Notes: generated by a model from the letters alone, not told the origin. DNA of 64,000 nt from Saliterribacillus persicus (GCF_003337485.1 NZ_QPJJ01000007.1:62001-126000); one strand, 5' to 3'; counted from the stretch's first letter, positions 1 to 8,922 are shown. Program-made: numbers and translations.

Positions 1-1
1 C

Positions 2-553
2 TCAAAACAAGTAAAGCAAATTCGGCGTGAGATAGGAATGGTGTTTCAGAATTTTAATTTAATTGATCGCTTAACTGTACTCAATAATGTTTTACACGGT
101 CGGCTTGGTTATACCAATACTATAAAAGGCTCTTTAGGCATCTTTAGCAAAAAAGATATTACAGAAGCAGAGGAAATCCTCGCACGAGTCGGACTTAGCA
201 AACAAAAATATAAGCGTGCGGATGAATTAAGTGGAGGACAAATGCAACGTGTTGGCATTTCGAGAGCTTTATCACAAAGACCACGTTTGATTTTGGCTGA
301 TGAACCAATAGCAAGTCTTGACCCCGCATCCTCTAAAAATATCATGGATCACATCTATAATATATGTACGGAAGACAAGATTACAGCTATTGTCAATTTG
401 CATCAAGTGGAAGTGGCGATTAAATATGCGACAAGAATTATTGGTATCCAAAATGGTGAGGTTATTTTTGATGGACAACCATCTCAATTAACAGATAAGG
501 TCATTGATGAAATTTACCATGATAGAAGGCCGCCATTAGTACATGCACAATAA
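2..553 (+). CDS. phnC: PhnC phosphonate ABC transporter ATPase (5' partial)
   Basis: This is the ATP-binding subunit of a phosphonate importer; it hydrolyses ATP at the cytoplasmic face of the membrane to drive the two PhnE permeases downstream. The reading frame is open to the window edge, so the Walker A region is missing. Visible motifs are the Q-loop (GMVFQNFNLI), the ABC signature LSGGQMQRV, Walker B (LILADEP) followed by the D-loop SLDP, and a switch histidine (VNLHQ). The frame overlaps the next gene closely. The periplasmic-type binding protein PhnD is not in the window and presumably lies upstream. The family call is firm; phosphonate specificity comes from the phn operon that follows. 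Confidence 0.93.
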   Translation, partial: SKQVKQIRREIGMVFQNFNLIDRLTVLNNVLHGRLGYTNTIKGSLGIFSKKDITEAEEILARVGLSKQKYKRADELSGGQMQRVGISRALSQRPRLILADEPIASLDPASSKNIMDHIYNICTEDKITAIVNLHQVEVAIKYATRIIGIQNGEVIFDGQPSQLTDKVIDEIYHDRRPPLVHAQ

Positions 554-566
554 AGGGAAGCGGGTG

Positions 567-1358
567 ATGGAATTGGAAGAAATAAGAGATATTAGACAAC
601 GAAAACGAGTACAAACGATATTGATTACTCTCCTAGTAGTTGGTTTAACCATCTGGTCTGCACTAGGAACCGACTTTTCCGTGTATGAGGTTTTTTCTGG
701 CTTAGGTTTAATAAGTAACTTTGTGTTTATTGACTTATTACCACCAGATGTCTCTACTTCCGGTAGTTTGCTAGGGGCTATTTTAGAAACTTTATATATG
801 GGCTTTGTAGGTATGGTGGTAGGGGCTATGATTGCTTTGGTTTTGTCGTTTTTAGCAGCGGGCACAACTACACCACATCCCATCATTCAAGTAGTAGTTC
901 GAGCATTCACTTCTATTATACGAAACATTCCTGGCTTAATTTGGGCCTTAATATTAGTAGCTTCTTATGGGATTGGCGTGACAGTTGGGACATTGTCACT
1001 CATTCTAGGTTCTGTCGGTTTCTTAACAAGAGTATTTGCCGATACGCTTGAGGAGATTGATACGGGAAAAATAGAAGCACTCAATGCTACTGGTTCAAGT
1101 TACTTACAAGTACTTGCTCAAGGAGTGTTTCCACAATTTATTCCAGGCTTTGTTGCATGGTCGTTATATAATTTAGAATTGAATATTCGAGCTTCCACTA
1201 TTATCGGCATGGTAGGTGGCGGTGGCATTGGTTTTGCTATTCAAAAAGGAATAAAGTTATTTCAATATAAGGAAGTTAGTATGGCAATTATTCTGGTACT
1301 TGTATTGATTCTATCGACAGAGTTTCTTACAAGTAAGATAAGGGAGAGGATTATATGA
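567..1358 (+). CDS. phnE: PhnE phosphonate ABC transporter permease 1
   Basis: Membrane-spanning permease of the phosphonate importer, 263 residues from the chosen ATG. It has several hydrophobic helices and the inner-membrane permease coupling motif near the C-terminal half (EALNATGSS...QGVFPQ), which contacts the ATPase. An in-frame ATG lies upstream at 543 inside phnC, but the AAAGGGAAG ribosome site at 552-560 sits correctly for ATG 567 (or GTG 564), so the shorter start is preferred. The gene overlaps phnE2 by 4 bases (ATGA), which indicates translational coupling. Confidence 0.9.
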   Translation: MELEEIRDIRQRKRVQTILITLLVVGLTIWSALGTDFSVYEVFSGLGLISNFVFIDLLPPDVSTSGSLLGAILETLYMGFVGMVVGAMIALVLSFLAAGTTTPHPIIQVVVRAFTSIIRNIPGLIWALILVASYGIGVTVGTLSLILGSVGFLTRVFADTLEEIDTGKIEALNATGSSYLQVLAQGVFPQFIPGFVAWSLYNLELNIRASTIIGMVGGGGIGFAIQKGIKLFQYKEVSMAIILVLVLILSTEFLTSKIRERII

Positions 1359-2188
1359 GTGAGCTAGAAAAGTCTAGTGATAACATCTACTCCTTAAATA
1401 GAAATGAAGATAATAATGAAATGATAGTTAAACCGAAAAAAGATTTCTTTATCAAAGGTGTGCTTATTTTCGGCTGTTTGTTTTTCTTGTTTAGCTTATA
1501 TGAGCTTAATATTGATTATTCAAACTTGCTTGAAGGTACAGTAGCATTTTTCATTATGTTAGGTGATATGTTCCCCCCTAATATCAGTGAGTGGGCATAT
1601 GTGTTGCCAGCTGCAATAGAGTCGTTACAAGTGGCGATTTTAGGAACGGTTATCGCTGTAGTCATCTCATTAGTTCTTGCATTTTTAGCAGCAGAAAATT
1701 TAGCTCCAAATAAATGGGTAGCTAGAATTGTAAAGAGCTTTGCAACATTAATGCGAGTTATTCCAACAATTATCTGGGCTTTAATATTTATCGTAGCAGT
1801 AGGACTTGGGCCGTTACCTGGTGTACTAGCTATTGCAGTTCACAGTCTAGGTATGCTAATAAAAGTATTTGCACAATCCGTGGAAGAAATGGATGGTGGA
1901 AAAATTGAGGCATTAAAAGCATCTGGAGCCGGTTCAGTTCAAATTATTGCCCAAGGTGTGATTCCGACTGTACTGACTGCGCTTATGGCATGGACGATTT
2001 TACGTTTGGAAATCGATATTGGAGAATCTACCATTCTTGGATTAGTTGGAGCAGGTGGGATTGGTTGGGAATTAATGCGTGCAATGAGAAGTTATGATTT
2101 TAATACTGCCCTTTTTATTACAATGGTCATTTTTGTGATGATTTTTTCGGTAGAAATGCTTAGTAACCGTCTGAAATTAAAGGTGTAA
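1355..2188 (+). CDS. phnE: PhnE phosphonate ABC transporter permease 2
   Basis: Second permease of the same importer, 277 residues. It is clearly paralogous to the first: both share the IWALI helix, the EALKASG/EALNATG coupling loop and a GxVGxGGIG motif near the C-terminus. The N-terminal 35 residues are polar and Asn/Lys-rich before the first membrane segment. Phosphonate transporters in Firmicutes often carry two PhnE genes that probably form a heterodimer; this is inferred from the pairing. It starts inside the phnE1 stop codon (ATGA overlap). Confidence 0.9.
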   Translation: MSELEKSSDNIYSLNRNEDNNEMIVKPKKDFFIKGVLIFGCLFFLFSLYELNIDYSNLLEGTVAFFIMLGDMFPPNISEWAYVLPAAIESLQVAILGTVIAVVISLVLAFLAAENLAPNKWVARIVKSFATLMRVIPTIIWALIFIVAVGLGPLPGVLAIAVHSLGMLIKVFAQSVEEMDGGKIEALKASGAGSVQIIAQGVIPTVLTALMAWTILRLEIDIGESTILGLVGAGGIGWELMRAMRSYDFNTALFITMVIFVMIFSVEMLSNRLKLKV

Positions 2189-2214
2189 GAACTATTGGAT
2201 TAGGAGTGTAGAAC

Positions 2215-2859
2215 ATGATTTTAAATACAACAGCTCAAAGAAAACTAACACGCGAACCAACGATTCACCATAATACAAAGGTAGTAGATAGCAAAATCGG
2301 AGAGTGGACAGACATTGGTGAGAATTCAAAAATCGTAGAATCCGAAATAGGAGATTATAGTTATACAGCTGGAGATGTACAGATTATTTATGCACAAATA
2401 GGTAAATTTTGTTCTATTGCTTCACATGTTCGAATTAATCCAGGCAACCATCCCTCTTGGCGTGTTACCCAACATCATCTCACTTATCGTAGTGTGCAAT
2501 ACGGATTTACTAAGGAAGATGACCATGAATTTTTTGATTGGCGTCGCAGTCATCCAGTCACTATTGGACATGATGTTTGGATTGGGCATAATGCAGTCAT
2601 TATGCCTGGAGTAACGATTGGTAATGGAGCGGTAATTGGTGCAGGAGCTGTTGTGACCAAAGATATTGAACCGTACACTATTGCGGTTGGTGTTCCTGCT
2701 AATCGAAAAAAGAAGAGATTTCCGCGACACATAGCCGAGCAATTACAAAAGATTGCATGGTGGGACTGGCCACGAAGGTTATTAGAGGAAAGATTTCATG
2801 ATTTACGTGATCTCGACATCTTTTTAGCAAAGTATGGAAATGAAAAGGATAGCCAGTAG
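2215..2859 (+). CDS. phn-associated hexapeptide-repeat acyltransferase
   Basis: A 214-residue left-handed beta-helix acetyltransferase. It shows repeated [IV]G-x(4)-[IV] hexapeptide turns at roughly residues 25-70 and again at 115-160 (for example [20 protein letters not shown]), and the family's usual CSIA...NPGNHP segment. Proteins of this type recur in C-P lyase operons (the family often described as phosphonate metabolism protein, transferase hexapeptide repeat). The acceptor is unproven; by analogy with PhnO an aminoalkylphosphonate is possible, although PhnO itself is an unrelated GNAT enzyme. A good ribosome site (TTAGGAGTG) precedes the ATG. Confidence 0.85.
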   Translation: MILNTTAQRKLTREPTIHHNTKVVDSKIGEWTDIGENSKIVESEIGDYSYTAGDVQIIYAQIGKFCSIASHVRINPGNHPSWRVTQHHLTYRSVQYGFTKEDDHEFFDWRRSHPVTIGHDVWIGHNAVIMPGVTIGNGAVIGAGAVVTKDIEPYTIAVGVPANRKKKRFPRHIAEQLQKIAWWDWPRRLLEERFHDLRDLDIFLAKYGNEKDSQ

Positions 2860-2869
2860 AAGGGAGGTA

Positions 2870-3592
2870 ATGGTTATTTCAATTGATAAAGAGCTAATAA
2901 TCCTTGATGAGCTTATGCAACAAATCATTGCAAAGAAGTTTAATTATGGGGAAAAGTTACCTTCAGAGAATGAACTTGCTGATAAATATCGAGTGCCTAG
3001 AACAACCATTCGTCGCACATTCTCCAAGCTAGAAGAACGGGGATTTATCTATTCCCAACGTGGAGTAGGACGATATTTAAAAGGCGAGTCCTTTCAGGTT
3101 CAATTGAATTTAACCGGTAAGACTAGTTTTACGGAAAAAATGAAACAATCGGGTCACCCATTAATCACTCGTAACATTGGTTGTCGAAAAATTGAGTATG
3201 ATAGCCAAATATATGAGCATTTGCAGGCAAATGAGGAAGATAATGTTTTTAAAATTGGTAGATTAAGATACATCCAAGATGAGCCGATTGCGATTCATAC
3301 CTCTTATATAAACGAAAAACTATTTCCGAATATTGCTGAAGATGGGTCAACTATTGAATCTATGTTTTCCTATTATCGAAAGTTTGATTATAAGGTGTTT
3401 ACGAATAAAGATAGCTTGCTCAGTGTTACTTTCCCTACTTTAGCAGAACAACAATTACTTTCTTGTAAAAGTATGGAGCCCTTAATTGTAATTGAGAGTA
3501 TTTGTCTAGATGAGGAAACAGATAACGTATTGGAATGTACGAAAGTTTTGTATCGAAGTGATAAATTTAAATACAAAATTTCGGAAAGATGA
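2870..3592 (+). CDS. phnF: PhnF GntR-family transcriptional regulator
   Basis: GntR/HutC-type repressor of 240 residues. An N-terminal winged helix (about residues 10-75, with KLPSENELADKYRVPRTTIR as the recognition region) is followed by a UTRA ligand-binding domain. Position within the phn cluster supports PhnF, which controls phosphonate genes. A longer in-frame ATG exists at 2834 inside the upstream gene, but ATG 2870 follows AGGGAGG at 2861-2867; the spacer of 2 bases is short, so the start is not certain. The next gene lies more than 250 bases away, so phnF may end the first transcription unit. Confidence 0.85.
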   Translation: MVISIDKELIILDELMQQIIAKKFNYGEKLPSENELADKYRVPRTTIRRTFSKLEERGFIYSQRGVGRYLKGESFQVQLNLTGKTSFTEKMKQSGHPLITRNIGCRKIEYDSQIYEHLQANEEDNVFKIGRLRYIQDEPIAIHTSYINEKLFPNIAEDGSTIESMFSYYRKFDYKVFTNKDSLLSVTFPTLAEQQLLSCKSMEPLIVIESICLDEETDNVLECTKVLYRSDKFKYKISER

Positions 3593-3664
3593 GTTAGTAG
3601 TTCTTATCATGGTGTAATCATTCGTAATCCCTCTGTTTAAGATTCGAGCTCAAGCAGGAGAAGA

Positions 3665-3750
3665 TAAGCGGTGGATAAAAGGGCGCTACCCTTTTGATAA
3701 GTTTCGCTAACAGTCAGTAGGAGTCTAAAATCCCTACTGATTGAAGTCTC
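3665..3750 (+). mobile_element. Possible IS200/IS605 right-end / omega-RNA-like remnant
   Basis: Two adjacent stem-loops are visible. The first is AAAAGGG-CGCTA-CCCTTTT (about 3677-3695). The second has TCAGTAGG and CCTACTGA arms around an A-rich loop (about 3714-3742) and ends in TTGAAG. The linker TTTCGCTAACAG lies between them. This arrangement, ending in a stem followed by TTGAAG, resembles from memory the right end and omega-RNA of TnpB-type IS200/IS605 elements in Bacillaceae. No transposase or TnpB frame is present. The match is from memory and not from alignment. Confidence 0.4.
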
Positions 3751-3769
3751 AATTTATATGTAAATGGAG

Positions 3770-3786
3770 TTTACATATTCTTTACA
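3770..3786 (+). promoter_or_regulatory. PhoP-box-like direct repeat upstream of phnG
   Basis: Two perfect TTTACA hexamers lie at 3770-3775 and 3781-3786, separated by 5 bases, which is the 11-base periodicity of Bacillus PhoP boxes (consensus TT[ACT]A[CT]A). A functional PhoP site usually has four such repeats, and only two are clear here. Control of the C-P lyase genes by phosphate starvation would make sense, but the site is inferred. Confidence 0.4.
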
Positions 3787-3850
3787 TTTTTATGAAAGAC
3801 AGCAACTTGGTAACAAGATATGCTCTGTTTGTGAGGAGGTTAAATCAAAA

Positions 3851-4273
3851 ATGAAGAGAAAACAACGAACTGAAATATTAATTCAAGATGGTGGATCATT
3901 AGCGAATAAATTAGCTGAAACCATTACAACAAAATATAACTATCTTGAAATTATTAAACCGCAGTACGGCCTGACAATGGTTAAAATGAGAGAAACCGCA
4001 AAGAAATCTTTATTTTATGTAGGCGAAGTATTAATTACAGAAGCAAAGATTGAAATTAATCAAACAATTGGAATTGGGCTAGTGATCGGAATGGAGAAAA
4101 AAATGGCTAAATCTTTGGCGATTATTGATGCAGCATACCGTGCTAGTTTACCAGAAACAAAAAACTGGGATGTTTATCTCTTGCAGAGAGAAAAACAAAT
4201 TACTGAACTAAGAGCAAAGGAACAAGCGGGACTGTTAAAATCAAAAGTTAATTTCGAAACAATGGAAGTTTAA
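3851..4273 (+). CDS. phnG: PhnG, C-P lyase core subunit
   Basis: PhnG is part of the PhnGHIJ core complex, which with ATP transfers alkylphosphonate onto ribose. The 140-residue length fits the family. The ATG at 3851 is chosen because it begins the usual N-terminus (MKRKQRTEIL) and follows GAGGAGG at about 3832-3838, though the spacer is somewhat long (12 bases). An in-frame ATG at 3764 is rejected as too early. The C-P lyase unit proper starts here, apparently with its own promoter region. Confidence 0.9.
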   Translation: MKRKQRTEILIQDGGSLANKLAETITTKYNYLEIIKPQYGLTMVKMRETAKKSLFYVGEVLITEAKIEINQTIGIGLVIGMEKKMAKSLAIIDAAYRASLPETKNWDVYLLQREKQITELRAKEQAGLLKSKVNFETMEV

Positions 4274-4309
4274 TCTTTAGAAATACAATTAGTTTTTTGA
4301 GGTGAAATG

Positions 4310-4912
4310 ATGGCTATTGATCAAGTACACGATTTACAGCAAGTTTACCGAAATATGTTGGACTGTATGGCACGACCAGGAACTATTACATCGTTAGAGC
4401 AAAAGACAGGTTTATTTGAAGATCAGCTATCGTACAATGAAGCAATTTTTCTTTGTGCATTAACAGTGCTAGATGCGGAGGTTACCTTTTATATCATAGC
4501 TGATACCGACAAAGGTGATAAGCTAGCTGAATTGATTTCATCTTATACAATGGCACGAGTAACGTCGATTGAAAAAGCAGATTTCATTATTGTTTTACAA
4601 GGTGATATAAAAGAGGAAATCAACAAAGCGCTGTCTATCTGTAAAATGGGTGATTTAATTAATCCACAGCAGTCAGCTACTTGGATAGTGGAAACGGCAG
4701 CTTTATCGAATAATGGTGGTGTAACTATACATGGACCAGGAATCAAAGAGTCCAAACAACTGCAAACTGGATTGTGGAACGAATTTTGGCAAACAAGAAA
4801 TAGTAAAGTGAAAGAATATCCATTAGGGATCGATTTGATCTTTGTAGACGCTTTAAACCAGATTTCTTGCGTGCCAAGAACTACTTCAGTGAAGCTAACG
4901 GAGGTGGGCTAA
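4310..4912 (+). CDS. phnH: PhnH, C-P lyase core subunit
   Basis: PhnH, about 200 residues, sits at the ends of the PhnGHIJ complex. Recognisable features are the N-terminal VYRNMLDCMARPGTI segment and the HGPGI motif near residue 143. Two ATG codons (4307 and 4310) follow GAGGTGAA; the second has the better spacing. It ends one base before the phnI start, in a tightly packed operon. Confidence 0.93.
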   Translation: MAIDQVHDLQQVYRNMLDCMARPGTITSLEQKTGLFEDQLSYNEAIFLCALTVLDAEVTFYIIADTDKGDKLAELISSYTMARVTSIEKADFIIVLQGDIKEEINKALSICKMGDLINPQQSATWIVETAALSNNGGVTIHGPGIKESKQLQTGLWNEFWQTRNSKVKEYPLGIDLIFVDALNQISCVPRTTSVKLTEVG

Positions 4913-4913
4913 T

Positions 4914-6026
4914 ATGGGGTATGTGGCAGTAAAAGGAGGCACAAAAGCAATAGAGGCATCGATAGATCGACTGAAATATGATCGTTTAAAAGGAAACGAA
5001 ATTGTGGAGATTAACACAATCTTAGCTACGATGCGCACCCTGGTAGATCAAGTAATGTCTGAGGCTAGTCTGTATGCACCGTTCTTAGCTGCACTTGCGA
5101 TAAAACAAGCAGGTGGAAGTATGGAGGAAGCTGTTTTTTTATTGAGAGCCCATCGTTCCACGCTGCCGCGAAATTATTATAGTGAGACGGTAGAAGTAGA
5201 GAAGATGTTCGTTGAAAGAAGGGTTTCTGCTAGTTTTAAAGATATCCCAGGTGGACAGTTCCTAGGAGCCACCAATGATTATACGCATCGACTTCTAGAT
5301 TTTAATTTAGTGGAAGAAAGCATGGAAGATCATGAGCAATGGTTAGCTGAATATAAAAAAGGTTTAGAAGGAATAAATGCAACTGAGATACAATATTTTC
5401 CTAAGGTTGTAGATTACTTACGGGCGGAAGGGTTATTCAAAACCTATCCGTTAGACGATACTACTCCAAAGGATGTAACAAAGGAAAGCATACAATTTCC
5501 CTCTGACAGAAGCGAAAGGCTTCAGGTATTAACAAGGGGGCAAACAGGTGCTGTTACTGCTTTAGGGTATGCATCATTACGAGGATATGGTCAGGTCCAT
5601 CCAACAATCGGAGAGGTGCGAGTTGGGGATATACCGATTCATGTCAACCACCCATATGAAAAAAATCAGGATGAAGAAGACCTCTTTTATATTGGAGAAA
5701 TCAAAGTAACGGAAGTAGAATCCTTTGTGCCGGTTCCTGTCAAAAAGAATGATAGAAAAGAAGAGCTGGAATTCGAAATTGGATATGGTATTAGTTTTGG
5801 TCAAAACGAAACAAAAGCAATTGCTATGAGTATTTTAGATCAATGCTTAGAATCTCCTCATGGTGAATTTCCTACCCATGACGAGGAATTTGTTCTGTTG
5901 CATATTGATTCCGTTGAATCTACAGGATTTATCTCTCATTTAAAGCTACCGCATTATGTGACATTCCAATCTAAATTAGATAGTATGCGCCAAGTAAAGA
6001 AGGGAGGAAAAACGAATGCAAACTAA
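4914..6026 (+). CDS. phnI: PhnI, C-P lyase nucleosidase subunit
   Basis: PhnI carries the nucleosidase step that removes adenine so that the phosphonate can be joined to ribose 5-triphosphate. The 370-residue product is slightly longer than E. coli PhnI (about 354). Start MGYVAVKGG and the conserved GQFLGATNDYTHRLLDFNL segment identify the family. The ribosome site GGAGGTGGG precedes ATG 4914. The 3' end overlaps phnJ by 11 bases. Confidence 0.95.
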   Translation: MGYVAVKGGTKAIEASIDRLKYDRLKGNEIVEINTILATMRTLVDQVMSEASLYAPFLAALAIKQAGGSMEEAVFLLRAHRSTLPRNYYSETVEVEKMFVERRVSASFKDIPGGQFLGATNDYTHRLLDFNLVEESMEDHEQWLAEYKKGLEGINATEIQYFPKVVDYLRAEGLFKTYPLDDTTPKDVTKESIQFPSDRSERLQVLTRGQTGAVTALGYASLRGYGQVHPTIGEVRVGDIPIHVNHPYEKNQDEEDLFYIGEIKVTEVESFVPVPVKKNDRKEELEFEIGYGISFGQNETKAIAMSILDQCLESPHGEFPTHDEEFVLLHIDSVESTGFISHLKLPHYVTFQSKLDSMRQVKKGGKTNAN

Positions 6027-6882
6027 GCCACATTTTGCTTTTTTTGACGAAGGATCGAAAAAAGAAATTCGACGGGCAACATTGAAGGCTGTGGCAATCC
6101 CTGGATACCAAGTACCCTTTGCTTCAAGAGAAATGCCGATAGCACGAGGGTGGGGAACAGGCGGTTTGCAGCTGACGTTATCCTTGATCGGTAAAAAGGA
6201 TGTATTAAAAGTGATAGATCAAGGTGCGGATGAATCAGTAAACGCTGTTAGTATTAAAAAATTAGTACAGTACACTACTGGCGTAGCTTTAACCGATCAT
6301 ACTGCGGAGGCAAATATAATTCAATCCCGACATCGTATTCCTGAGCATCCTTTACGTGAAGATCAAATTTTAGTGTTACAAGTACCAAATCCTGAACCAC
6401 TTCGAAAAGTAGATGCAAGAGAATATATGACAAAAAGAATGCATGCGGAAGATGATTATAGTGGAGCATGGCTAATCTTGTTTGAGCAGATTATGAAGTA
6501 TGGAAAAATGACAACTGGTGCGGCTCATCCCGTTTACGTAAATGGCCGATATGTGATGGCGCCAAGTCCGATACCACGCTTTGATAATCCAAAAATGTAT
6601 TATTCCGATGCATTAATTCTGTTAGGAGCAGGGAGAGAAAAGAAAATTTATGCAGTTCCTCCCTATACCAATGTCGAATCCTTAGCATTTGAGGATTATC
6701 CATTCTCTAAAGAATCATTTAAAGGAAAACAATGCAAGCTGTGTGGTGCCGAAGAAGTTTTCCTAGATGAAATTATTAATCAGGAAACAGGGGATAGAAC
6801 GTATCAATGTAATGATACAAGTTATTGTATGGAACGATTGAATAGTGCCCAAGAAAAAGAGGTGGAAAGCAGCTATGCGTGA
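6016..6882 (+). CDS. phnJ: PhnJ, radical SAM C-P lyase catalytic subunit
   Basis: PhnJ is the radical S-adenosylmethionine enzyme that breaks the C-P bond of ribosyl-phosphonate, releasing the hydrocarbon and a 1,2-cyclic phosphate. All four key cysteines are visible near the C-terminus (Cys240, 243, 265 and 271), giving the exact CX2CX21CX5C pattern of PhnJ: three ligate the 4Fe-4S cluster and the last is the catalytic thiyl residue. The length of 288 is normal. AAGGGAGG lies just upstream of the ATG. This shows that the lyase is likely functional. Confidence 0.97.
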   Translation: MQTKPHFAFFDEGSKKEIRRATLKAVAIPGYQVPFASREMPIARGWGTGGLQLTLSLIGKKDVLKVIDQGADESVNAVSIKKLVQYTTGVALTDHTAEANIIQSRHRIPEHPLREDQILVLQVPNPEPLRKVDAREYMTKRMHAEDDYSGAWLILFEQIMKYGKMTTGAAHPVYVNGRYVMAPSPIPRFDNPKMYYSDALILLGAGREKKIYAVPPYTNVESLAFEDYPFSKESFKGKQCKLCGAEEVFLDEIINQETGDRTYQCNDTSYCMERLNSAQEKEVESSYA

Positions 6883-7714
6883 ACAACCAATTCTACAAGT
6901 GAAGAATTTGCAAAAAAAGTTTGGAGAAGGGTGTCAGCATTGTTTGGATCCTGAGATAAGACAGCTTGAAAAAAATTTCTGCCCTTATTGTGGGACTATA
7001 TACGCGGTACATGATGTTTCCTTTGATTTGTACCCAGGAGAGGTACTAGGGGTGGTTGGTGAAAGTGGAAGTGGAAAGTCAACCATGCTTCAAGGCTTGT
7101 ATTTTGATATAGAATTAGCAGCTGGAGAGGTATATATTAATGAGCCAATGTTAGCTAGTCAAAATGTATTAACGTTATCTTCTCAACAAAAGCGATACAT
7201 TCGCAACTATATTTATGGAATGGTTTACCAAAATCCCCTCGATGGATTAAAAATGAAGTTTTCCTCCATTGGGAATATTGCTGAAAAGATGATTGCTGCA
7301 GGAAGTAGAAATGTAGGCAATATAGAAGCAAGAAGTAAAGCGTTATTAGAGGATGTTCATATTCCTTTACGACGTATGAAAGAAGAACCACGTAATTTTT
7401 CGGGTGGAATGCAGCAAAGAGTCCAAATTGCTAAAGCACTCTCTAATAATCCTCCGATTTTATTTTTAGACGAAGTAACGACTGGACTGGATTTGTCGGT
7501 GCAAGCGAGTGTATTAGATCTGATTAAACAAATTCAACGGGAATTACACATTAGCATGATAGTAGTCTCGCATGACCTTGCCGTTATTCGAATGCTTGCA
7601 GATCGTTCTATCGTTATGCTGAATGGAACTATTATCGAAAATGGACTAACAGATCAAATATTAGAAGATCCGCAACATGAATATACACAACAGCTAGTTT
7701 ATTCATTATTATAG
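6875..7714 (+). CDS. phnK: PhnK ABC-type ATPase with a Cys4 insert
   Basis: PhnK is an ABC-type ATPase that docks on the C-P lyase core rather than a transporter. Walker A (GESGSGKST), the signature (FSGGMQQRVQIAKAL), Walker B (ILFLDE) and the switch His (VVSHD) are present. The protein has four cysteines before Walker A (Cys20, 23, 36 and 39, as CX2C-x12-CX2CG), a zinc-ribbon-like insert that I do not recall in E. coli PhnK. ATG 6875 follows AGAGGTGG and overlaps phnJ by 8 bases; a GTG at 6845 is less likely. Confidence 0.92.
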   Translation: MREQPILQVKNLQKKFGEGCQHCLDPEIRQLEKNFCPYCGTIYAVHDVSFDLYPGEVLGVVGESGSGKSTMLQGLYFDIELAAGEVYINEPMLASQNVLTLSSQQKRYIRNYIYGMVYQNPLDGLKMKFSSIGNIAEKMIAAGSRNVGNIEARSKALLEDVHIPLRRMKEEPRNFSGGMQQRVQIAKALSNNPPILFLDEVTTGLDLSVQASVLDLIKQIQRELHISMIVVSHDLAVIRMLADRSIVMLNGTIIENGLTDQILEDPQHEYTQQLVYSLL

Positions 7715-7727
7715 GAGGTCGAATGCG

Positions 7728-8909
7728 TTGTACATTATTCACAACGGGAAGGTAGTCACGGAAAAATCAATATTAAAAGATCATGCTGTTATTGTACAGG
7801 GTGAAAAAATTCAAGCAATTATTCAGGAAAATGAAGTAAATAATTACCCCGATGCGAAACGGATTGATGCTAGAGGTGGTTATATTTCTCCAGGATTCAT
7901 CGATATTCACTCTGATTATATTGAAACTGTCGCATCGCCACGGCCCTCCAGTGTAATGGATTTTAACCTCAGCCTTAGAGAAGCAGAAAAAATATTAATC
8001 AACCAGGGTGTCACCACAATGTTTCATTCTCTTTCCTTTTATCGTAAGGAAAAAATTACTCGTAAGCATGTGCGTTATCCTGATAACATGCAAAAAATGA
8101 TTGATACCATTCATGATACCCACCACCAATTACATATGATACGTCACCGGCTTCATGCTCGTTTTGAGATGGATAATATTGAAGGCATTGATCAGCTTAT
8201 AGAAAATATTAAAGCTGATAAGGTTCATTTATTATCTTTTATGGATCATACACCAGGGCAAGGTCAATATCGTAATTTGGAAATTTATCGAGAAAATATT
8301 AAAGGTCATCGTAATATTTCAGATGAAGAAGTAAACGTATTATTAGCAGAACGTAAAAGTACCGAATTACTTACTATTGAAAAAATAACAGAAGTAGCAG
8401 AGCTTGCTCGCACGAAAGGGATTGCTATTGCTTCACATGATGATGACAATACGAAAAAATTAGAATTAGTAAAATCCTTCGGTACGACGATCAGTGAGTT
8501 CCCTATCACACTAGAAATAGCAAGAAAAGCCAAGGAGTATGGCTTTTATACGATTGTAGGAGCACCGAATGTACTATTAGGGGGCTCGCACTCTGGAAAT
8601 CTATCAGCTGCTGCTGCGGTGGAGTATGGATGTGCAGATATACTGTGTAGCGATTACTATCCAGCTGCATTGCTTCATGCCATATTTGAGCTTCATGATC
8701 AAAAAGGGATAGATTTACACAAAATATTTATGATGGTGACCTTAAATCCTGCCAAAGCGGTATGTTTAGATAATGAATTAGGCTCGATAAAGGTAGGCAA
8801 GAAGGCAGATCTATTAGTAATTGAGCGTATGGGTGATGGATATCCAATGTTAACCGCAACGATGGTAAATGGAGAATTAATAACAACTACGAACTATCGT
8901 ATCAACTAA
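7728..8909 (+). CDS. phnM: PhnM, alkylphosphonate ribosyl triphosphate diphosphohydrolase
   Basis: PhnM is an amidohydrolase-superfamily enzyme that cleaves pyrophosphate from ribosyl-triphosphate phosphonate before C-P cleavage. The metal-binding motif PGFIDIHSDYIE sits near residue 65, with further His/Asp residues in SHDDDN and CSDYYP. The length of 393 fits. The start is TTG 7728, 9 bases after AGGAGG (7713-7718); the nearby ATG at 7723 is out of frame and opens only a short stop-limited frame. The order phnM before phnL differs from the E. coli order. Confidence 0.93.
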   Translation: MYIIHNGKVVTEKSILKDHAVIVQGEKIQAIIQENEVNNYPDAKRIDARGGYISPGFIDIHSDYIETVASPRPSSVMDFNLSLREAEKILINQGVTTMFHSLSFYRKEKITRKHVRYPDNMQKMIDTIHDTHHQLHMIRHRLHARFEMDNIEGIDQLIENIKADKVHLLSFMDHTPGQGQYRNLEIYRENIKGHRNISDEEVNVLLAERKSTELLTIEKITEVAELARTKGIAIASHDDDNTKKLELVKSFGTTISEFPITLEIARKAKEYGFYTIVGAPNVLLGGSHSGNLSAAAAVEYGCADILCSDYYPAALLHAIFELHDQKGIDLHKIFMMVTLNPAKAVCLDNELGSIKVGKKADLLVIERMGDGYPMLTATMVNGELITTTNYRIN

Positions 8910-8922
8910 AGGAGGTAGCGAT

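Larger units (their letters stand above)
3593..3850 (+). other. Gene-free gap between phnF and phnG with tandem hairpins
   Basis: This 258-base gap contains no convincing gene. It holds two hairpins in tandem at 3670-3750 (described separately) and two TTTACA hexamers near 3770-3786. A frame beginning with ATG 3764 reads into phnG, but it would add 29 residues of non-conserved sequence and lacks a ribosome site. Confidence 0.7.

Noticed and set aside
3764-3850. N-terminal extension of PhnG from ATG 3764
   Set aside because: It lacks a ribosome site, is not like PhnG N-termini, and covers the PhoP-like repeats; GAGGAGG before ATG 3851 gives the expected start.
7723-7755. Short ATG-started frame overlapping the phnM start
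   Set aside because: It ends after about ten codons; the same AGGAGG serves TTG 7728. A leader peptide is possible but nothing else supports one.
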